A stretch of 64,000 nt of DNA from positions 25,133,220 to 25,197,219 of the forward strand of contig OX104114.1 of NCBI GenBank assembly GCA_944474755.1. Reading direction: 5' to 3'. The DNA is from Limnoperna fortunei (Eukaryota > Mollusca > Bivalvia > Mytilida > Modiolidae). The notes under the pieces were generated by a model, which saw nothing but the letters and a program-made list of their open reading frames with translations, was not told where the DNA came from and ran no database searches. A program made the position numbers and the translations under genes. Below are positions 24,391-36,050 of this stretch, piece by piece (positions within the stretch are counted from its first letter, which is position 1; every line of letters begins with the position of its first letter).

Positions 24391-27107
24391 CACCTCAAGA
24401 TAGTATACTGAAGAAAATACACAAAGCATCTTTGGATGTTGGAGTTATCAAAATGGCAAAACTAAAAACTAAAGAAACATAATTGATTGAAATATGCGAT
24501 ATTTGGGAGGCTAGTGATAAGAGCCTTTAAACTTCAGCTGTAAACAATTAAAGGGGTAGCTTAGATATTTTGGCAGTGTCATTCGGTGCAGATTATTTCA
24601 ACAAAATTTGCGGTAATGTTTTAGTGCTAATAAAGATGTATAAAAATGTGTTCTGGTCAGGGGTAGGTTAAATTTGAGTTTTTTTTTTTAAATATTATCT
24701 TAATTGAAAGGGGTACCATGTACCATATTTGCTCGTTTGTCTTAAAAGACTGTAAATAAAATTTTCTTCATACATGTATAAATAAGAAACAAACAGGCAA
24801 ATAGTGCAGTACATTTTTAACTTATTAGTATGCCAAAAACCACAACCGAAAATCACGCAAAATTTTTAGTTGACTAAATAAATCAAGCATTTATAATGAC
24901 ATCTTCAGTGAACTTGTTATTTATATCGTAATAGGATTAATGGAAGTGAAATTTGTCTATACTTAAAAGTAATGACTTGTATCTGCTACTGTTGTTAACG
25001 ATGAGATATGATAAATTACATAAAAACGCTTTTGATTTTTTTTTTAAAGTATTTATATCTGATTTAAACCACTGTTACATGTACTCTTTTATTTATTAAG
25101 GAAAAAAATTTTTGACATAGACACCCAACAATATTACAACTGTTTTTAAATATAAAAAACATAACAGACATGTGTTGCCATTTCTTATGTTACGTTTTTC
25201 TATTATTGTTCACTGAATCTATATATTTGTAAACATCTCTGTCAAAAGTTCTTTAAAAATAACAATCATACAAATGATTTTATTGTGCTAAGATAGTATC
25301 AGAATAACTAAATAAATAAAAGGGTTTCCATTTCCTCGTAAAAAATTATATTACTGTATAAACATAATCCCATATCCATAACACTTACCTTTTAGGTCTC
25401 TTTTCGGCTATAGGCGACAATCATAGGATTTCAAAACAATTAACCATATTGAACTATACAATTGTGTTACGAAGATTCTAAAGGTCTTTGGGAACTATGG
25501 GAAAAACTCTTCTTGTCCGTTATAACATTTCAAGTTACACCGAACCAAATTTCTATACCTCCGCTCGACAGAGTCGGGCTATATATTGTGGACCTCATGT
25601 CCGTCCGTTCCTCCGTCCAAATTTGTTTTACGATGATATTTCAAAAAGCTTGCATTCGATTTAAATGAAACTTTGGGATATTGTTACATATCAAGTAGGT
25701 TACAAGCCTTCTGGAGGTATTCTGTGAAAAGTCAAGGTTACAATCGACGAAAAACGTTAGAAGCTTTTACAAAAAGGATGTATCCGGACATTAACTCTCA
25801 AAATATGACATTTTGAACCGAAGGTGAATTTTGCAAATTTTTAATGAAGTAATGAAGAGGAAACTTATTTATTATTTTTGTAAGCATCTTTCCCTTAGTT
25901 CACGGAAAGTTGTGTCTATACTATTAATTCTTTAAGCGTCAATTTGGAATAATGGATATATGAATAACTAGCAAGTTTATAAGAACAACGAATTCATCAA
26001 TTAGGCCTTGGTGTTTGATAATATATATATATTTTAATTAGGATAATACAAAGCAAATTTGCGGACTAAAATATTATAAACTGATTTGGTCTTTTAACTA
26101 TATAATTTAACCCAATTATTATATAATTTTTTAGTACCTTTGTAGCTAAGTGATCTGTATAGTCAAATGTATTTATGACGTTTTATGGGACCATACAGAG
26201 CTGCCCAGGAAAGGGTGATCTCACGTTGGTGGTGTGTCATATTATATCGACTATATACCCTTAATTGACATACATTGTCAGTTTATCTCCTGTAGGTAGG
26301 GGGGGTCTTACCTAATAGTTTTGCTTCCTTATAGAATATGCTATACTATATAAAGTACGTTAATGGAAATAAGCGATCGTAATTACATTTCGCGGTCAAA
26401 ACAAAACACTTATACAGAGCCCTGAAACGCACCACAACAACATACAAACCAATGCCAGCGGCACGAACTCTCAAGAGAATGAGAGTGAACTCAGATGCTC
26501 TCGAAGAGTAGTCATTTTCTACCTGTTGCAACACACCCGTCATGTGGCTGACAGTAAATTGAGGGCAAGTCAAGTCCAATAAAGCAAAATATTACACAAA
26601 CTCTACGACGAACCTACATCTGTACTCGTTTTAGAGATATCATGTGAGCAACAAAACCCTCAGTTTCCACTTTCCGTGTTAATCGAATAGCTCGATCAAT
26701 GAAATCGCGGCATACAAGCTCCGGAAAAAAAACGTATTTTTAGTTGGGAAAAGTAAAATCCATATGTTGGAACGGATGGAATATTGCTGCACAAGAAAGG
26801 AAAGTGGGCGATTGTAACTTTTGTCTTTACGTTTGTCGTAGATGTTAATTATATCAGAAATAGCTGGAAAATATATTACAATATTATAGTTCTTTGTAAC
26901 ACAAATTTATTCAGTAATTATACAAAATCAAACAAGTTTTACTTTTTTAAGAAAAAGGACATAACCAGATTGTATAAGGGGTGAAGCCATAGTACCCGGG
27001 GAAAATTCTTGACTTTACATTTTTACACGAAAATTTTCTATTAATCTCTACTGTTGATACTGATAAAGCTACGATCAGAAGTAATACAATTAATGCTACT
27101 TTTAATT
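24391..27107. other. Long intergenic stretch with one decayed repeat
   Basis: This is mostly AT-rich sequence without supported genes. Around 25555-25860 a GGGCTATATATTGTGGACC line is followed by CGTCCGTTCCTCCGTCC and GAAACTTTGGGATATTGTTA. That is typical of a further CCGTCC-bearing interspersed repeat. The minus-strand frame at 26346-26579 has no recognisable homology and is not called. Confidence 0.4.
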
Positions 27108-27113
27108 TTTATT
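27108..27113 (-). promoter_or_regulatory. Polyadenylation signal of the TRIM-like gene
   Basis: The plus strand reads TTTATT, that is AATAAA on the minus strand, about 58 nt beyond the stop codon of the intact B-box gene. Distance and orientation fit a 3' end signal. Confidence 0.5.
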
Positions 27114-27171
27114 GTGGTAGATATTCCAGGATCGATTGTTTGTTATAAGAAAGTGACTTGTTTGATCGGTT

Positions 27172-29007
27172 TCATAATTGTTTATCTGTACATTTTGTCA
27201 ATTCAGGACATCCAGAAATGTCTAGATGGTATAATATGGCATAACTAGAACTATAATGTGTTAAGAGTCCAACATACAAACTGTCTGTTGAGAAGTTCAT
27301 TGATTCCATTGTTTGTACAGGTATTCCTGTTTTATAAAGGTAGATATGTGTAAGCAGCTGTGCATTACTGTTTAGGATATGGAGTGCATGGGTGGAAGTA
27401 TCGTAAACTACGATGTTTTTAGATGGCGCAATTGCGATTTTAAATTGTGCAAATGGCATATTTTTTGTGTTTATGCCTAAATGTCCATCGTAAGTGTTAA
27501 TGTTCCCTGTATTTCCTATGGTTAATACTCTAAATCCAACATTTATTCCGTGTAACCCGTCAATCAGAACAACTGTGCCGTTAGTTGAATTTAAATCTAT
27601 TATATTGGTTAATAGTGGCACTGTGGTTGAATTCTGGTATATAACATCGACAATATTTCCAGGTAAATCCATTACAAGTACTCCTTGACTTGCATAATGA
27701 ACGGATCTGACAGTATAATTAATAGTGACCCCAACGTAGACGTAATCGTCTGCAGAAACATGTATGTGTAAAGGTTGAAATGGTGCTTTACTGTACTTCG
27801 ATCGCAAATGTTGCATTTTTCCTGTGTCACTGTAAATAATGAATATTTTATATTCATTTGTAGTGAAAAGTAAATGATTCTTAGAAGTTAGTGTCATGCT
27901 TTTAACTATTGCATTGTAGCTAGACACAACCTCGATACCTTGATCACTGAGTCTCACTTTCTGTAACACATTTGAATCGAACACTATCCACAGCAAACCA
28001 TCATGGCACACAGTTATTTTAGTAATGCATAAATGTTCTGTGTCATATTCATTAACAACCTTTAAGAGAGAATTAACTGACCCGGTCTCTTCAGTTTTGG
28101 TCATTGTGTCGACATTTGTAGTAGAACTACTTGATGAACTGTCTTCTGATTTGGTCTCCACCATTTTGTCAGTTTCAGTTTGTAACGCACCTATGTCAGT
28201 AAGATTTATCTCCCTTGGAACAAACTGCGGCAAAGTCATATTTGTCGAATTCAGAGATAGTTTGCATTCCATAAATATATTTTCTTCCACATGTAGATTC
28301 TTAAAAATGTCTGATGCATCACTTTTGTCTATTTGCGATTCCAGTTTTAAAATTGTATCTGTTGCATCTTTTTCCATTTCATGAATGTGGTCAATTTCTT
28401 GATCAATTGATTTCTGAATTGATTGGTATCTTTTCTCAAGGTCACTTTTAATGATCTTTGACTGTGTTTGGACTGCATCCGCGAGTTCATTTTCATGCGT
28501 CAAAATTTTTCGGATCACTTCATTGTATTGTGATTCTTTAATTATTTTCATTTCTTCTAGTTTCCTTATTTCTTTGCTCAAATTGTCTTTTTTCGTTTGT
28601 ATTTTATGTATACTATCTCTGAGCCTCTCTAGCCGTTTTTCATACCCATCACATATTTCCAACAAATCATGTTTTTTGTGCATCTGTACGATACAGCTAG
28701 CGCAGACAAGTTGATCACATAATTCACAGTACAAAGTCAAAACTTGTGGCGGGTGTTGTATGCATTTTATGTTACTGACATCTGTTGATTTTTCTGTTTC
28801 ATTTCCTTGATTTTCCACTCCAACTTCTTTGATATTTATAATTCTGTGATCACCAGCAAACTTAAACTTTGGATGAATTTTTTCTTTGCATTTAATGCAC
28901 ATCATCATCTCACAATCTAAACATTTCCATATTAGTTTTTCTTCTTCCTCACAAATTTGACAAAGCACAGGATATTGTCCTTCGTTATTAGACTCGAAGC
29001 ATGCCAT
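27172..29007 (-). CDS. Intact B-box / coiled-coil / beta-propeller protein (TRIM-like, RING-less)
   Basis: This is a single-exon gene of 611 codons. The open frame extends three codons further to a TTG, but the first ATG (29005-29007) gives MACFESNN, and the pseudogenes keep an ATG there too, so that start is chosen. There is no RING. B-box 1 uses C16, C19, C29, C32, C37, C40, H45 and H54; B-box 2 uses C82, H85, C94, C97, C102, C105, H110 and H113. A charged coiled coil follows (about 115-240), then a Ser/Thr-rich linker (about 290-315) and a C-terminal region of repeated beta-strand pattern (about 325-600) of the propeller/NHL-like type. Without RING, ubiquitin ligase activity is not expected from this chain alone. 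Roles of such bivalve proteins in immunity are a family-level guess. It is the only intact copy of four in the window. Confidence 0.88.
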   Translation of the reverse strand: MACFESNNEGQYPVLCQICEEEEKLIWKCLDCEMMMCIKCKEKIHPKFKFAGDHRIINIKEVGVENQGNETEKSTDVSNIKCIQHPPQVLTLYCELCDQLVCASCIVQMHKKHDLLEICDGYEKRLERLRDSIHKIQTKKDNLSKEIRKLEEMKIIKESQYNEVIRKILTHENELADAVQTQSKIIKSDLEKRYQSIQKSIDQEIDHIHEMEKDATDTILKLESQIDKSDASDIFKNLHVEENIFMECKLSLNSTNMTLPQFVPREINLTDIGALQTETDKMVETKSEDSSSSSSTTNVDTMTKTEETGSVNSLLKVVNEYDTEHLCITKITVCHDGLLWIVFDSNVLQKVRLSDQGIEVVSSYNAIVKSMTLTSKNHLLFTTNEYKIFIIYSDTGKMQHLRSKYSKAPFQPLHIHVSADDYVYVGVTINYTVRSVHYASQGVLVMDLPGNIVDVIYQNSTTVPLLTNIIDLNSTNGTVVLIDGLHGINVGFRVLTIGNTGNINTYDGHLGINTKNMPFAQFKIAIAPSKNIVVYDTSTHALHILNSNAQLLTHIYLYKTGIPVQTMESMNFSTDSLYVGLLTHYSSSYAILYHLDISGCPELTKCTDKQL

Positions 29008-29497
29008 GACAATCAAATATGGCCGACGAATTTAACTAACTGAAATCGTTTGCCAGCAGATATTGAATTGTGTTGGAGTAAAATGAAACCGAGGACCTGA
29101 ATAGGGTATTGTAGAATGATATCACGTTTTTCACAAATGCTATTTATTGAAATGATAATACAAAAGTAGGTCTAATATTCGCATTATCAAAAATGTGAAT
29201 GCAACAATGAAACCTAAAACACGACACATTATTGTGGGTACGAAAGTTTTTATTTATCCTCTTTACTGTTAATTTACGTATAGGTATTATAAGTCTTATT
29301 GTGTTGTACCTCATACACATTAAGGAAGTAACTTTCAATCACATAAAAATGTTATTTTTGTGAAGTAATTATGATATGCCTTTTGCACATGTGTGCAAAC
29401 TATAAGGAAACTTACCTGCTTTGGAATGAAATTGCAATGTATTTCAAATAACAATTCTTGGCAGTAATTTAAAGTCATTGTTTATAATATTTATAAT
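29008..29497. other. 5' flank of the TRIM-like gene
   Basis: It holds the presumed promoter and 5' UTR on the minus strand. The parts near 29030-29110 and 29150-29300 are paralogous to 33700-33960 upstream of the third TRIM-like copy, for example ATTGAATTGTGTTGG against ATTGAATTGTGGGCC. No TATA box could be assigned with confidence. Confidence 0.45.
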
Positions 29498-29562
29498 GTA
29501 TGTATGTATGTATGTATGTGTGTGTGTGTGTAAGTGTGTGTAAGTGTGTGTGTGTATGTATG

Positions 29563-29592
<30 letters not shown>
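29498..29592 (+). repeat. TGTA/TG microsatellite
   Basis: Repeated TATG units flank a central (TG)n tract broken by TAAG. The long open frames across it on both strands (Met-Tyr-Val-Cys or His-Thr-Tyr runs) are artefacts of the repeat. It is followed by AACAAAAGAATTGATTGTACG, a phrase that recurs at about 30477. Confidence 0.9.
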
Positions 29593-29593
<1 letters not shown>

Positions 29594-30639
29594 CAAAAGA
29601 ATTGATTGTACGTTTTCTGGTGCCAAACGTTTTGATTCTTTGGACAGGCCGTATGTTGCTTCTTGTTATAGGGCCGCGTGTCGAGGACAAAAATGGTGCC
29701 ATCGTGACCATGACAATTGTCAAACTGTCTTTCGCTTCGTGTTATAAACGTCCTTCAATTAAAACTAGTAATAGCAGGGTAAAAAACATCCTGTACTTTC
29801 ACCTAAGAAACTCAGTCACGGGACTTGTTGCTAGTTTTAATTATCCAGTTTACACTTCGTAATATACCACAATAAACATATTTAAAGATTTAGTAATTCA
29901 AAGCATGATATTAAATGAAATATATAACAATATGATTTATCGACATGTATAAAATGGATGAATAACTAGGGGAAAGTATATACAAATATCAAGGCGCCAC
30001 GTGGCCAAGGGATTAAGGTGGTAAGCCATCTACTATTTATCGTATTCACATGTAAATGACTGTCCTGGTTAATAGTCGGAGGTAATTTACTAATAAAACA
30101 AATTATCGGATATAATATACGGCGATATATTGACTTTGGTTTTACTGCCAAAGGTCAGGGGTCCTCATTGAAAACTCGTTTTCTCAATTAGATCTGGACG
30201 TCATCATAAAGCTGAGAAAAATTTCTGAACCTGCGTAAACCATCCTTCAAACAAAGGAAAATATCACAGTCAATTTCAGCAGGTTTTAATTTAATCTGTA
30301 ATTATGACCAACAAATTGGCTATCACAACGTTAACATCTATAAGGTAATATCAATTGATTCTTTTTTTTTACCAATAATGTCTAATTGATACTTTGAGTT
30401 TATGAATAAATGTCCTTCGTATGATTGTCTTCTCTAAAAGATACAGGTAAGTCTTGGTATGTATGTATGTATGAAACAAAAGAATTGATTGTACGTTGTC
30501 TGGTGCCAAACGTTTTATGTTTTTTTTACAACCCGTATATTTATATTATAAGTTTTTACAGTGTCGCATACAAAAGTGACTTTACTCAAAAATGAGATCA
30601 CTTTGACTGGAAAAATATCAACATCAAATATATGTTAGT
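29593..30639 (+). repeat. Repeat-derived stretch with a degenerate tRNA-like SINE
   Basis: The line AAAGAATTGATTGTACG followed by CTGGTGCCAAACGTTTT occurs at 29596 and 30480, so a unit is duplicated here. At about 29990-30240 the text GTGGCCAAGGGATTAAGG resembles a polymerase III A box. The downstream ACTGCCAAAGGTCAGGGG text resembles the body of the SINE at 35145-35340. The B box is not recognisable. No gene is supported. Confidence 0.4.
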
Positions 30640-31850
30640 AGTCATAGATTCTGCTAATACAATATTTTCAGAGACCATATGAGCTTTGCTTTCTCTGAGA
30701 TGCATGCCGTCTGGTTGTCTGAAAATCGTATTCGTCTTTGACGTTCACATTGTATCATCTATACTAAAACGTGTGTGCCATTTGAAAATCAATCTAACAG
30801 TGCAAGAATAATGCGTGTGAAGTCCTTTTTCCCAATTTTCGTCAAAACTAAGATTAAAACATGTTTTCATTTATTTTGGGGGTTTTTTTGCTAAAAGTTC
30901 ATAAATATTTTCTGCCATCCAACGGCTGAATGAATTGTACCTTAAAAGGATAAATGTATGCGATTTCACATACAAATATTTGTGAATTGCATATATAGAA
31001 TGGTGTTGCTTTGTTGAAAGTTAAAAAACCTATTAACCTGTTAGAGCTAATAGTTGGTCAAGTATACAAGATAATTAACTCAAGGCTGTCATGTTTCTGA
31101 TTGGCTGAAACAATTTTCCTAAACAACTATCCTGCAAAATGGCAGAAGCATATTATGGGAAGTGTTTAACAAGATACCTCTATTTTATGATGCTTAGACA
31201 TCAAAATAGCCCACCATTTAAACCTCTTATTGCTGATTAGCAGTGTTTTTTTTAAATCTCAGAAACTACCAGGCTAAATAAAAATAAAAGTTATTGCCAT
31301 TGAATATGAAAATATTTGAAAGAAAATTATGTTTTACAGGATATTTATATCGATTATGCCCAATAAAAAAAGAGGAAAGAAAACTCATTATTATCTTTAC
31401 AATTAATAAAAGGGTGAAAAGCTGACAAACTGACAGATTTTGCGCAAATTCACATAATGACTATGATGACAGTCACCCATTATTTTAAATTAAAGTGAAC
31501 GTAAATCATCCTTGAAATAATTTTAATAAGAGTAGCATTAATAATAATAATATAAAACTTTTGAATTTTCCAGGTTCAACATAAAAAATGTGTATACATG
31601 TACTAAGCAGTTACACAATGTAGTTTTAAAAGAAGTTTTTGTTTCAGTTAATCTAGAACTCACATGTGTATTATTTAGTCGTTGAGTAAAAAGCAAAGTA
31701 ATTCCTAATAAACACCTCTTTCATATTTGTTTATCGCCAAAGATAATTTTGCCACGAGACATAGGAATTACTGAACATGAAGGCTTTGATGTTCGTACAT
31801 AAACTTTCATCTACATAAAGTTACATTAACTGACATGGTTAAGTAAACTG
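30640..31850. repeat. Diverged segmental duplicate of ~15850-16750
   Basis: The order of shared short runs is the same as in the block at 15850-16750. The beginning (30645-30780) also resembles 35480-35640, with GTTGTCTG and CGTTCACATTGT in common. No gene is seen. Confidence 0.55.
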
Positions 31851-32144
31851 TAAAATAAGTAAACATAGATCATTTTGTAAAAATTATTATTTTTGAACAA
31901 GCTGCTAATTGGACAGAAAATACAATGTTTCGCAAAGAGATGAATTCAACTGTGAATTCATCGATCTCAACATTTTCGCCGATCAAAGGTAGTGTTTTGA
32001 CATCTCCCTGCACATAATGTCGTGTAACTCGATAAGTGTCTAATTAGATGTAGGCACTGCTGTTAATTGTTGCCTATTCAGTAAACGAATTCTTTCAATT
32101 TGATTTAAGATTGTTTATCTATATATTTCCCCAATTTAGTTTAT

Positions 32145-33370
32145 CTATATATTTCCCAATGTCAGGCTTGTATAATTAAGCAGAACTATGATGATAATTT
32201 GAGATTGCAATCTACTACAAAAACAGCCATTTGTTGAAGTTATATCTATTATATTTGTAAATATCGGGTCTGAAATCGAATTCGGGTGTATTCCGTTGAA
32301 GTGATTTCTATTGGAATTCTTAACAAAAACTTCCTGAACGGACAAGACGTAGACGTCATTGTGCAAAGATACATGTATGTGTCTAGAATGAATGGCGCAA
32401 TACTTTACTCTGATCGAAACGTTGCATTTTTCCGGTGTCACTGTAAATAATTAATATTTAAGATTCATTTGTAGCAGCGAGTAAATGGTAATCAGAGATT
32501 AGTCTCGAGCTGTTGACTTTTATATTGTGCCTGACATAACGTCGATATTTGTATTACATATCATGGCATACACTTGTTTAAGTAATACATGATGAACGTT
32601 CTGCGACATTCTCCTGCCTCCTCAGTTGTGGTCATTGTTTCGACATTTGTAATGTAACAGCTTGATGAACTCTCTCCTGATTTGGCCTTTACCATTTTGG
32701 CAGTTTTAGTTTGTAAAGCATCAATGTCAGAAAAATGTATCCCAATTCTAGTTTTAAAATTAAAACTTATCGGTTGCCTTTTTGCAGTTCATGGGTGTAG
32801 TAAATTTCTTGGTATATTGATTTCTGAATTGATAAGTAGCTTTTATTCAATTTCACTTCTAAATGTTTTTGCGTGAGTATAAACGACATACGTGAGTACA
32901 GTGTCATGTGAAATGATGTTCCGGTTCAATTGTGATAAATTTATCGTTTTCAAACATTCTAATTTCCTGTTTTTGCGCAACTTTTCTTTTTTACTTGTAT
33001 TTTATGTACACCTTCTCTCGGTTTCTACATTCTTATTATTCTCAACATCACATATTTCAACCAAGTATTATTTTTTGTGTATCTGCACGATACAACTAAC
33101 GCAGAATTCACAGTACAAAGTTATAACTTGTGACGGTGTTGTATGCATTTCATTTTAAAAATATCTACTGGTTTTTCATTTTCTTGATTTTCCACTCCAA
33201 CCTTACTTTATATTTATAATTTTGTGATCACCAGAAAAGTTAAAGTATGTGTGAATTTGTTTCTTTGCATTTCTTGCACATGAGCATCTCACAAATTAAA
33301 CATTTCCATATTACTTTTGCTTCTGCTTCACAAAACTGACAAAGAACATGATATACTCAGAGTATGCCAT
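32145..33370 (-). pseudogene. Second TRIM-like (B-box) pseudogene, shortened
   Basis: The ATG at 33368-33370 reads MAYSEYI. Shortly after, a first B-box is legible as FCEAEAKVIWKCLICEMLMC. Second B-box and coiled-coil remnants follow at 32700-33130 in several frames. A propeller piece at 32145-32441 contains SVQEVFVKN, IFTNIIDITSTNG and related text matching LTNIIDLNSTNG of the intact gene. The body is about 1.2 kb against 1.84 kb, so large deletions are present as well as frameshifts. A MITE lies just upstream of its start. Confidence 0.8.
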
Positions 33371-33403
33371 GACACTCAAATATGACGGACTACCTTAGCT
33401 GAT

Positions 33404-33692
33404 AATTATAGATTATTTGCGTTTTTTGAAACGAGATGCGTTTTCTCGTCCATATCTCATCGAAGGGCGACAGCCCTGAGATGAGATGACGAGAAAAGGC
33501 AACGAGTTTCAAAATACGTAAATAATCTGTTTATCGCTATTTTGTAACATTGTGACGTCACATTGTTTACTTAACGACGTCTTGACAGCGAGCCGAGATG
33601 GGCCTATCTCACGCTAGTAGAGTGAGATGGAATAATATCGCACACAACGATCAAAGGAAAATACTGCAAAATAGCGATAAATAATATAAATT
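33404..33692. mobile_element. Palindromic MITE-like element with two hairpins
   Basis: The outer ends AATTATAGATTATTTGCG and (reverse complement) AATTTATATTATTTATCG are imperfect inverted repeats. Inside, 33411-33527 is a near-perfect palindrome of about 117 bp centred near 33470. A second inverted pair, TTTATCGCTATTTTG (33530-33544) and CAAAATAGCGATAAA (33667-33681), is exact over 15 bp. The palindrome GTGACGTCAC also lies between them. There is no coding capacity. The paralogous flank at about 29030-29045 lacks the element. Its superfamily is not determined; no clear target-site duplication could be fixed. Confidence 0.75.
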
Positions 33693-35144
33693 GACTCCAA
33701 CAACTGAAATATTCTATTATCAGGTAATACATCTGTTAAGAGTAAAATTGAATTGTGGGCCTAAATGGGGTTCATTGAAATATATCCTACGTTGGCAGAA
33801 ATATTCCACACAAATTCTGATTATTTAAATATCAATAAAAAGGTAAATCTAATATTCGAATTAGAATACAAAAAAAAGAAAATGAAAGCTACAGGTATTA
33901 TTGAAGGTAATATAATAGTTATGTTTACTTAACCTTATATTTATAGGTATCACGAGACGTATTGTGCTTACCCAATGACTGCAACGAACTAAACATCAGT
34001 CTGTATGACATGTAATAATACTATGCATCTTTGCACTTGTGCAATTATTACGCTTGTATTTTGGACTGTAATTGAACTACAGACAATAATGAAATATATT
34101 TTTTGACTAATTTAAACTCGTTCTATATCTTCTAGAAATTAAAAATGCATTGATGTGTGTGTGTTCGTAATAAAAAATGTCCATGTTAATAAACTCTTAT
34201 CTGGTTTATTGTATACCCACCCTTTTATCAATATACAAACAACTGAATAAGCGACTGAGATGTGGAAGTTTTCCTTTAATTTTCCTTGTTGTGTTTGTTT
34301 TCAGTAACATTCTAAACTTGATTGTGGTAAAGGAAACCCCTGAACAAAATAAAGTTCAGGGTTTTCTAGAGGGGTAAGAAACAATCACTGCAATTGAAAT
34401 TTTTACATCAATACAAAAACTATGTTGCTTATTTCATGCTTTGAAGTTTATCTAGTATACTAAATTTATCACTAAATGTAAATATTCCATTTTACATATC
34501 GTATTCATTAGCTATTATGGTCAATTGAAAATATTTCTTAAAATTTAAGGATTAATTTTCAACACGTATTCTTTGTCTACATTTTGTTTTCTAATGTGGT
34601 GGAACTTTCAAATCTTAAACCATCTGGGTATTTTTGTCTTCTTTCTAAATTATGACCTAAATCATCAAATATCAATTAAGCTATTTTCTTTCCTAGTAAA
34701 ACGCAAAATTCCCCCTTTTCTGGATAAAATTACAAAAAGAAGAGTTATCGGCGCGCATTTTGTAGTAACAATTCGAAATCCTACACCAGGAAAATCAATG
34801 CAAACTGCTTCTTTTCATTTTTCATTTTAGATATAGTTGAATTGCATATTCTTTTATTAGTATTAACAGGTTATATTATTAACGGCAAAAAATAACAAAA
34901 ATTACATAACATCTTGATTTTAATCATGCAGCCGTTTTATTACCTAGTGTCATAAAGATTGTGTATGTATACAATGTATTTGGGTACTGGAACACACGTA
35001 CTAATGGCACAAGGCGTATATTACAAGTCGTCAAAAGGGTCGAGTGTCGCGTACAAAAGTGAGGTCATTGTGACCATGATCCTGTTGTAATATTTGTCTG
35101 GATGTTGTTTAACGTCACCTTTTGCATTTTATAGCTCGTGGCAT
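33693..35144. other. Intergenic; first part paralogous to the TRIM-like gene's upstream flank
   Basis: 33693-33960 matches 29045-29300. Beyond that, about 34000-35140, no supported gene is seen. The open frames at 34177 and 34573 lack recognisable homology. GTGTCGCGTACAAAAGTGA near 35045 recurs near 30560. Confidence 0.4.
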
Positions 35145-35340
35145 CTAGTTTTATTAGGAAGGAAGACGAAGTACCCAGAGAAAAGCCCTGACCTTCAGTA
35201 CGAAAACTGGCATTCGTTTTCAATTAAGATTGGAGTCGAGCTATATGCCCGCAAATAGATTCGAACCTCAGTATTAACAGGCACGTGGTAGTAGTAGATG
35301 ACTAACTACCTTAACCACTCACACAACAACGCCTTGATCC
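35145..35340 (-). mobile_element. tRNA-derived SINE
   Basis: On the minus strand a tRNA-like head begins near 35340. It has a polymerase III A-box-like TGTGAGTGGTTAAGG and a B box GGTTCGAATCT (35257-35267 on plus). About 80 nt of body with TTTTCTCTGGGTACTTCG then follows. Head plus conserved body is SINE architecture. More decayed relatives lie at about 29990-30240 and 36290-36460. No poly-A tail was identified. Confidence 0.6.
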
Positions 35341-36050
35341 ACAATATCGTGGTCTAGTTTCGTCACCATTGTTCAAAATCATCTGCGTCATGTTATAGAA
35401 TTTCATTAGACATTTTTGAGTGTCGTCTATAACACTAGCACTGTGCCATGCGAAATATATAAATTAAATAACTTTTATCAGTAGTCGATTCTTCCGCTAA
35501 TACAACAGTTTTAAATCCATGTGGGCTTTTGCTATCACTTCGACGCGTGCGTCGGGTTGTCTGGAAAATTGTAGTCGTTTTTGCCGTTCACATTGTGTCG
35601 TTCTACTCAAATGTACGTGCCATATCGGAATCAAACGGCAAGTTTGGCAATGAACAAAAAAATGGTTCATCTGTATATATTATATGTAGACATGGAGTGT
35701 TTTGTATGACTACTCTAGACCTGTTTCTGTAGGAACTGAAACAGTCCTTTCCAGTTTTTGTAGATAGTACCATTGTGACGTATTAAATTCATATATTATA
35801 TTTTGGCCAGTTCATTTGGGTATTGAATTTATATTTGATGAAAATATATGGCCTGATTTAATTTGAAAGATGCTGTAATTGCCCCTGGTTAAACCTTTAA
35901 ATTATTCTTTTTTAAATTTGTTGTTTAAAATTTATGTTAAATTTATATGTTAACAGAAGGATACAGTTACGACCAACATATCATGTTTTATAATAAATTC
36001 GTGTTTTCTTAAATTTCACCTTCAACATAAAGACACGGGTTTTTAAGACA
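35341..36050. repeat. Segmental duplicate of ~30645-30790 and ~18120-18540
   Basis: 35480-35640 carries a TGGGCTTTTGCTATCACTT line and a GTTGTCTGG line similar to 30676-30790. 35700-36050 is paralogous to 18120-18540. The open frame at 35529-35732 reads across this repeat and is not called as a gene. Confidence 0.5.

Noticed and set aside
29008..29016. Longer start of the B-box gene, three codons upstream
   Set aside because: The upstream codon is TTG, not ATG; the ATG at 29005-29007 is shared by the pseudogenes.
29444..29862. Several overlapping open frames on both strands rich in Met-Tyr-Val-Cys or His-Thr-Tyr
   Set aside because: They are translations of the TGTA/TG microsatellite and its flanks; no protein pattern is seen outside the repeat.
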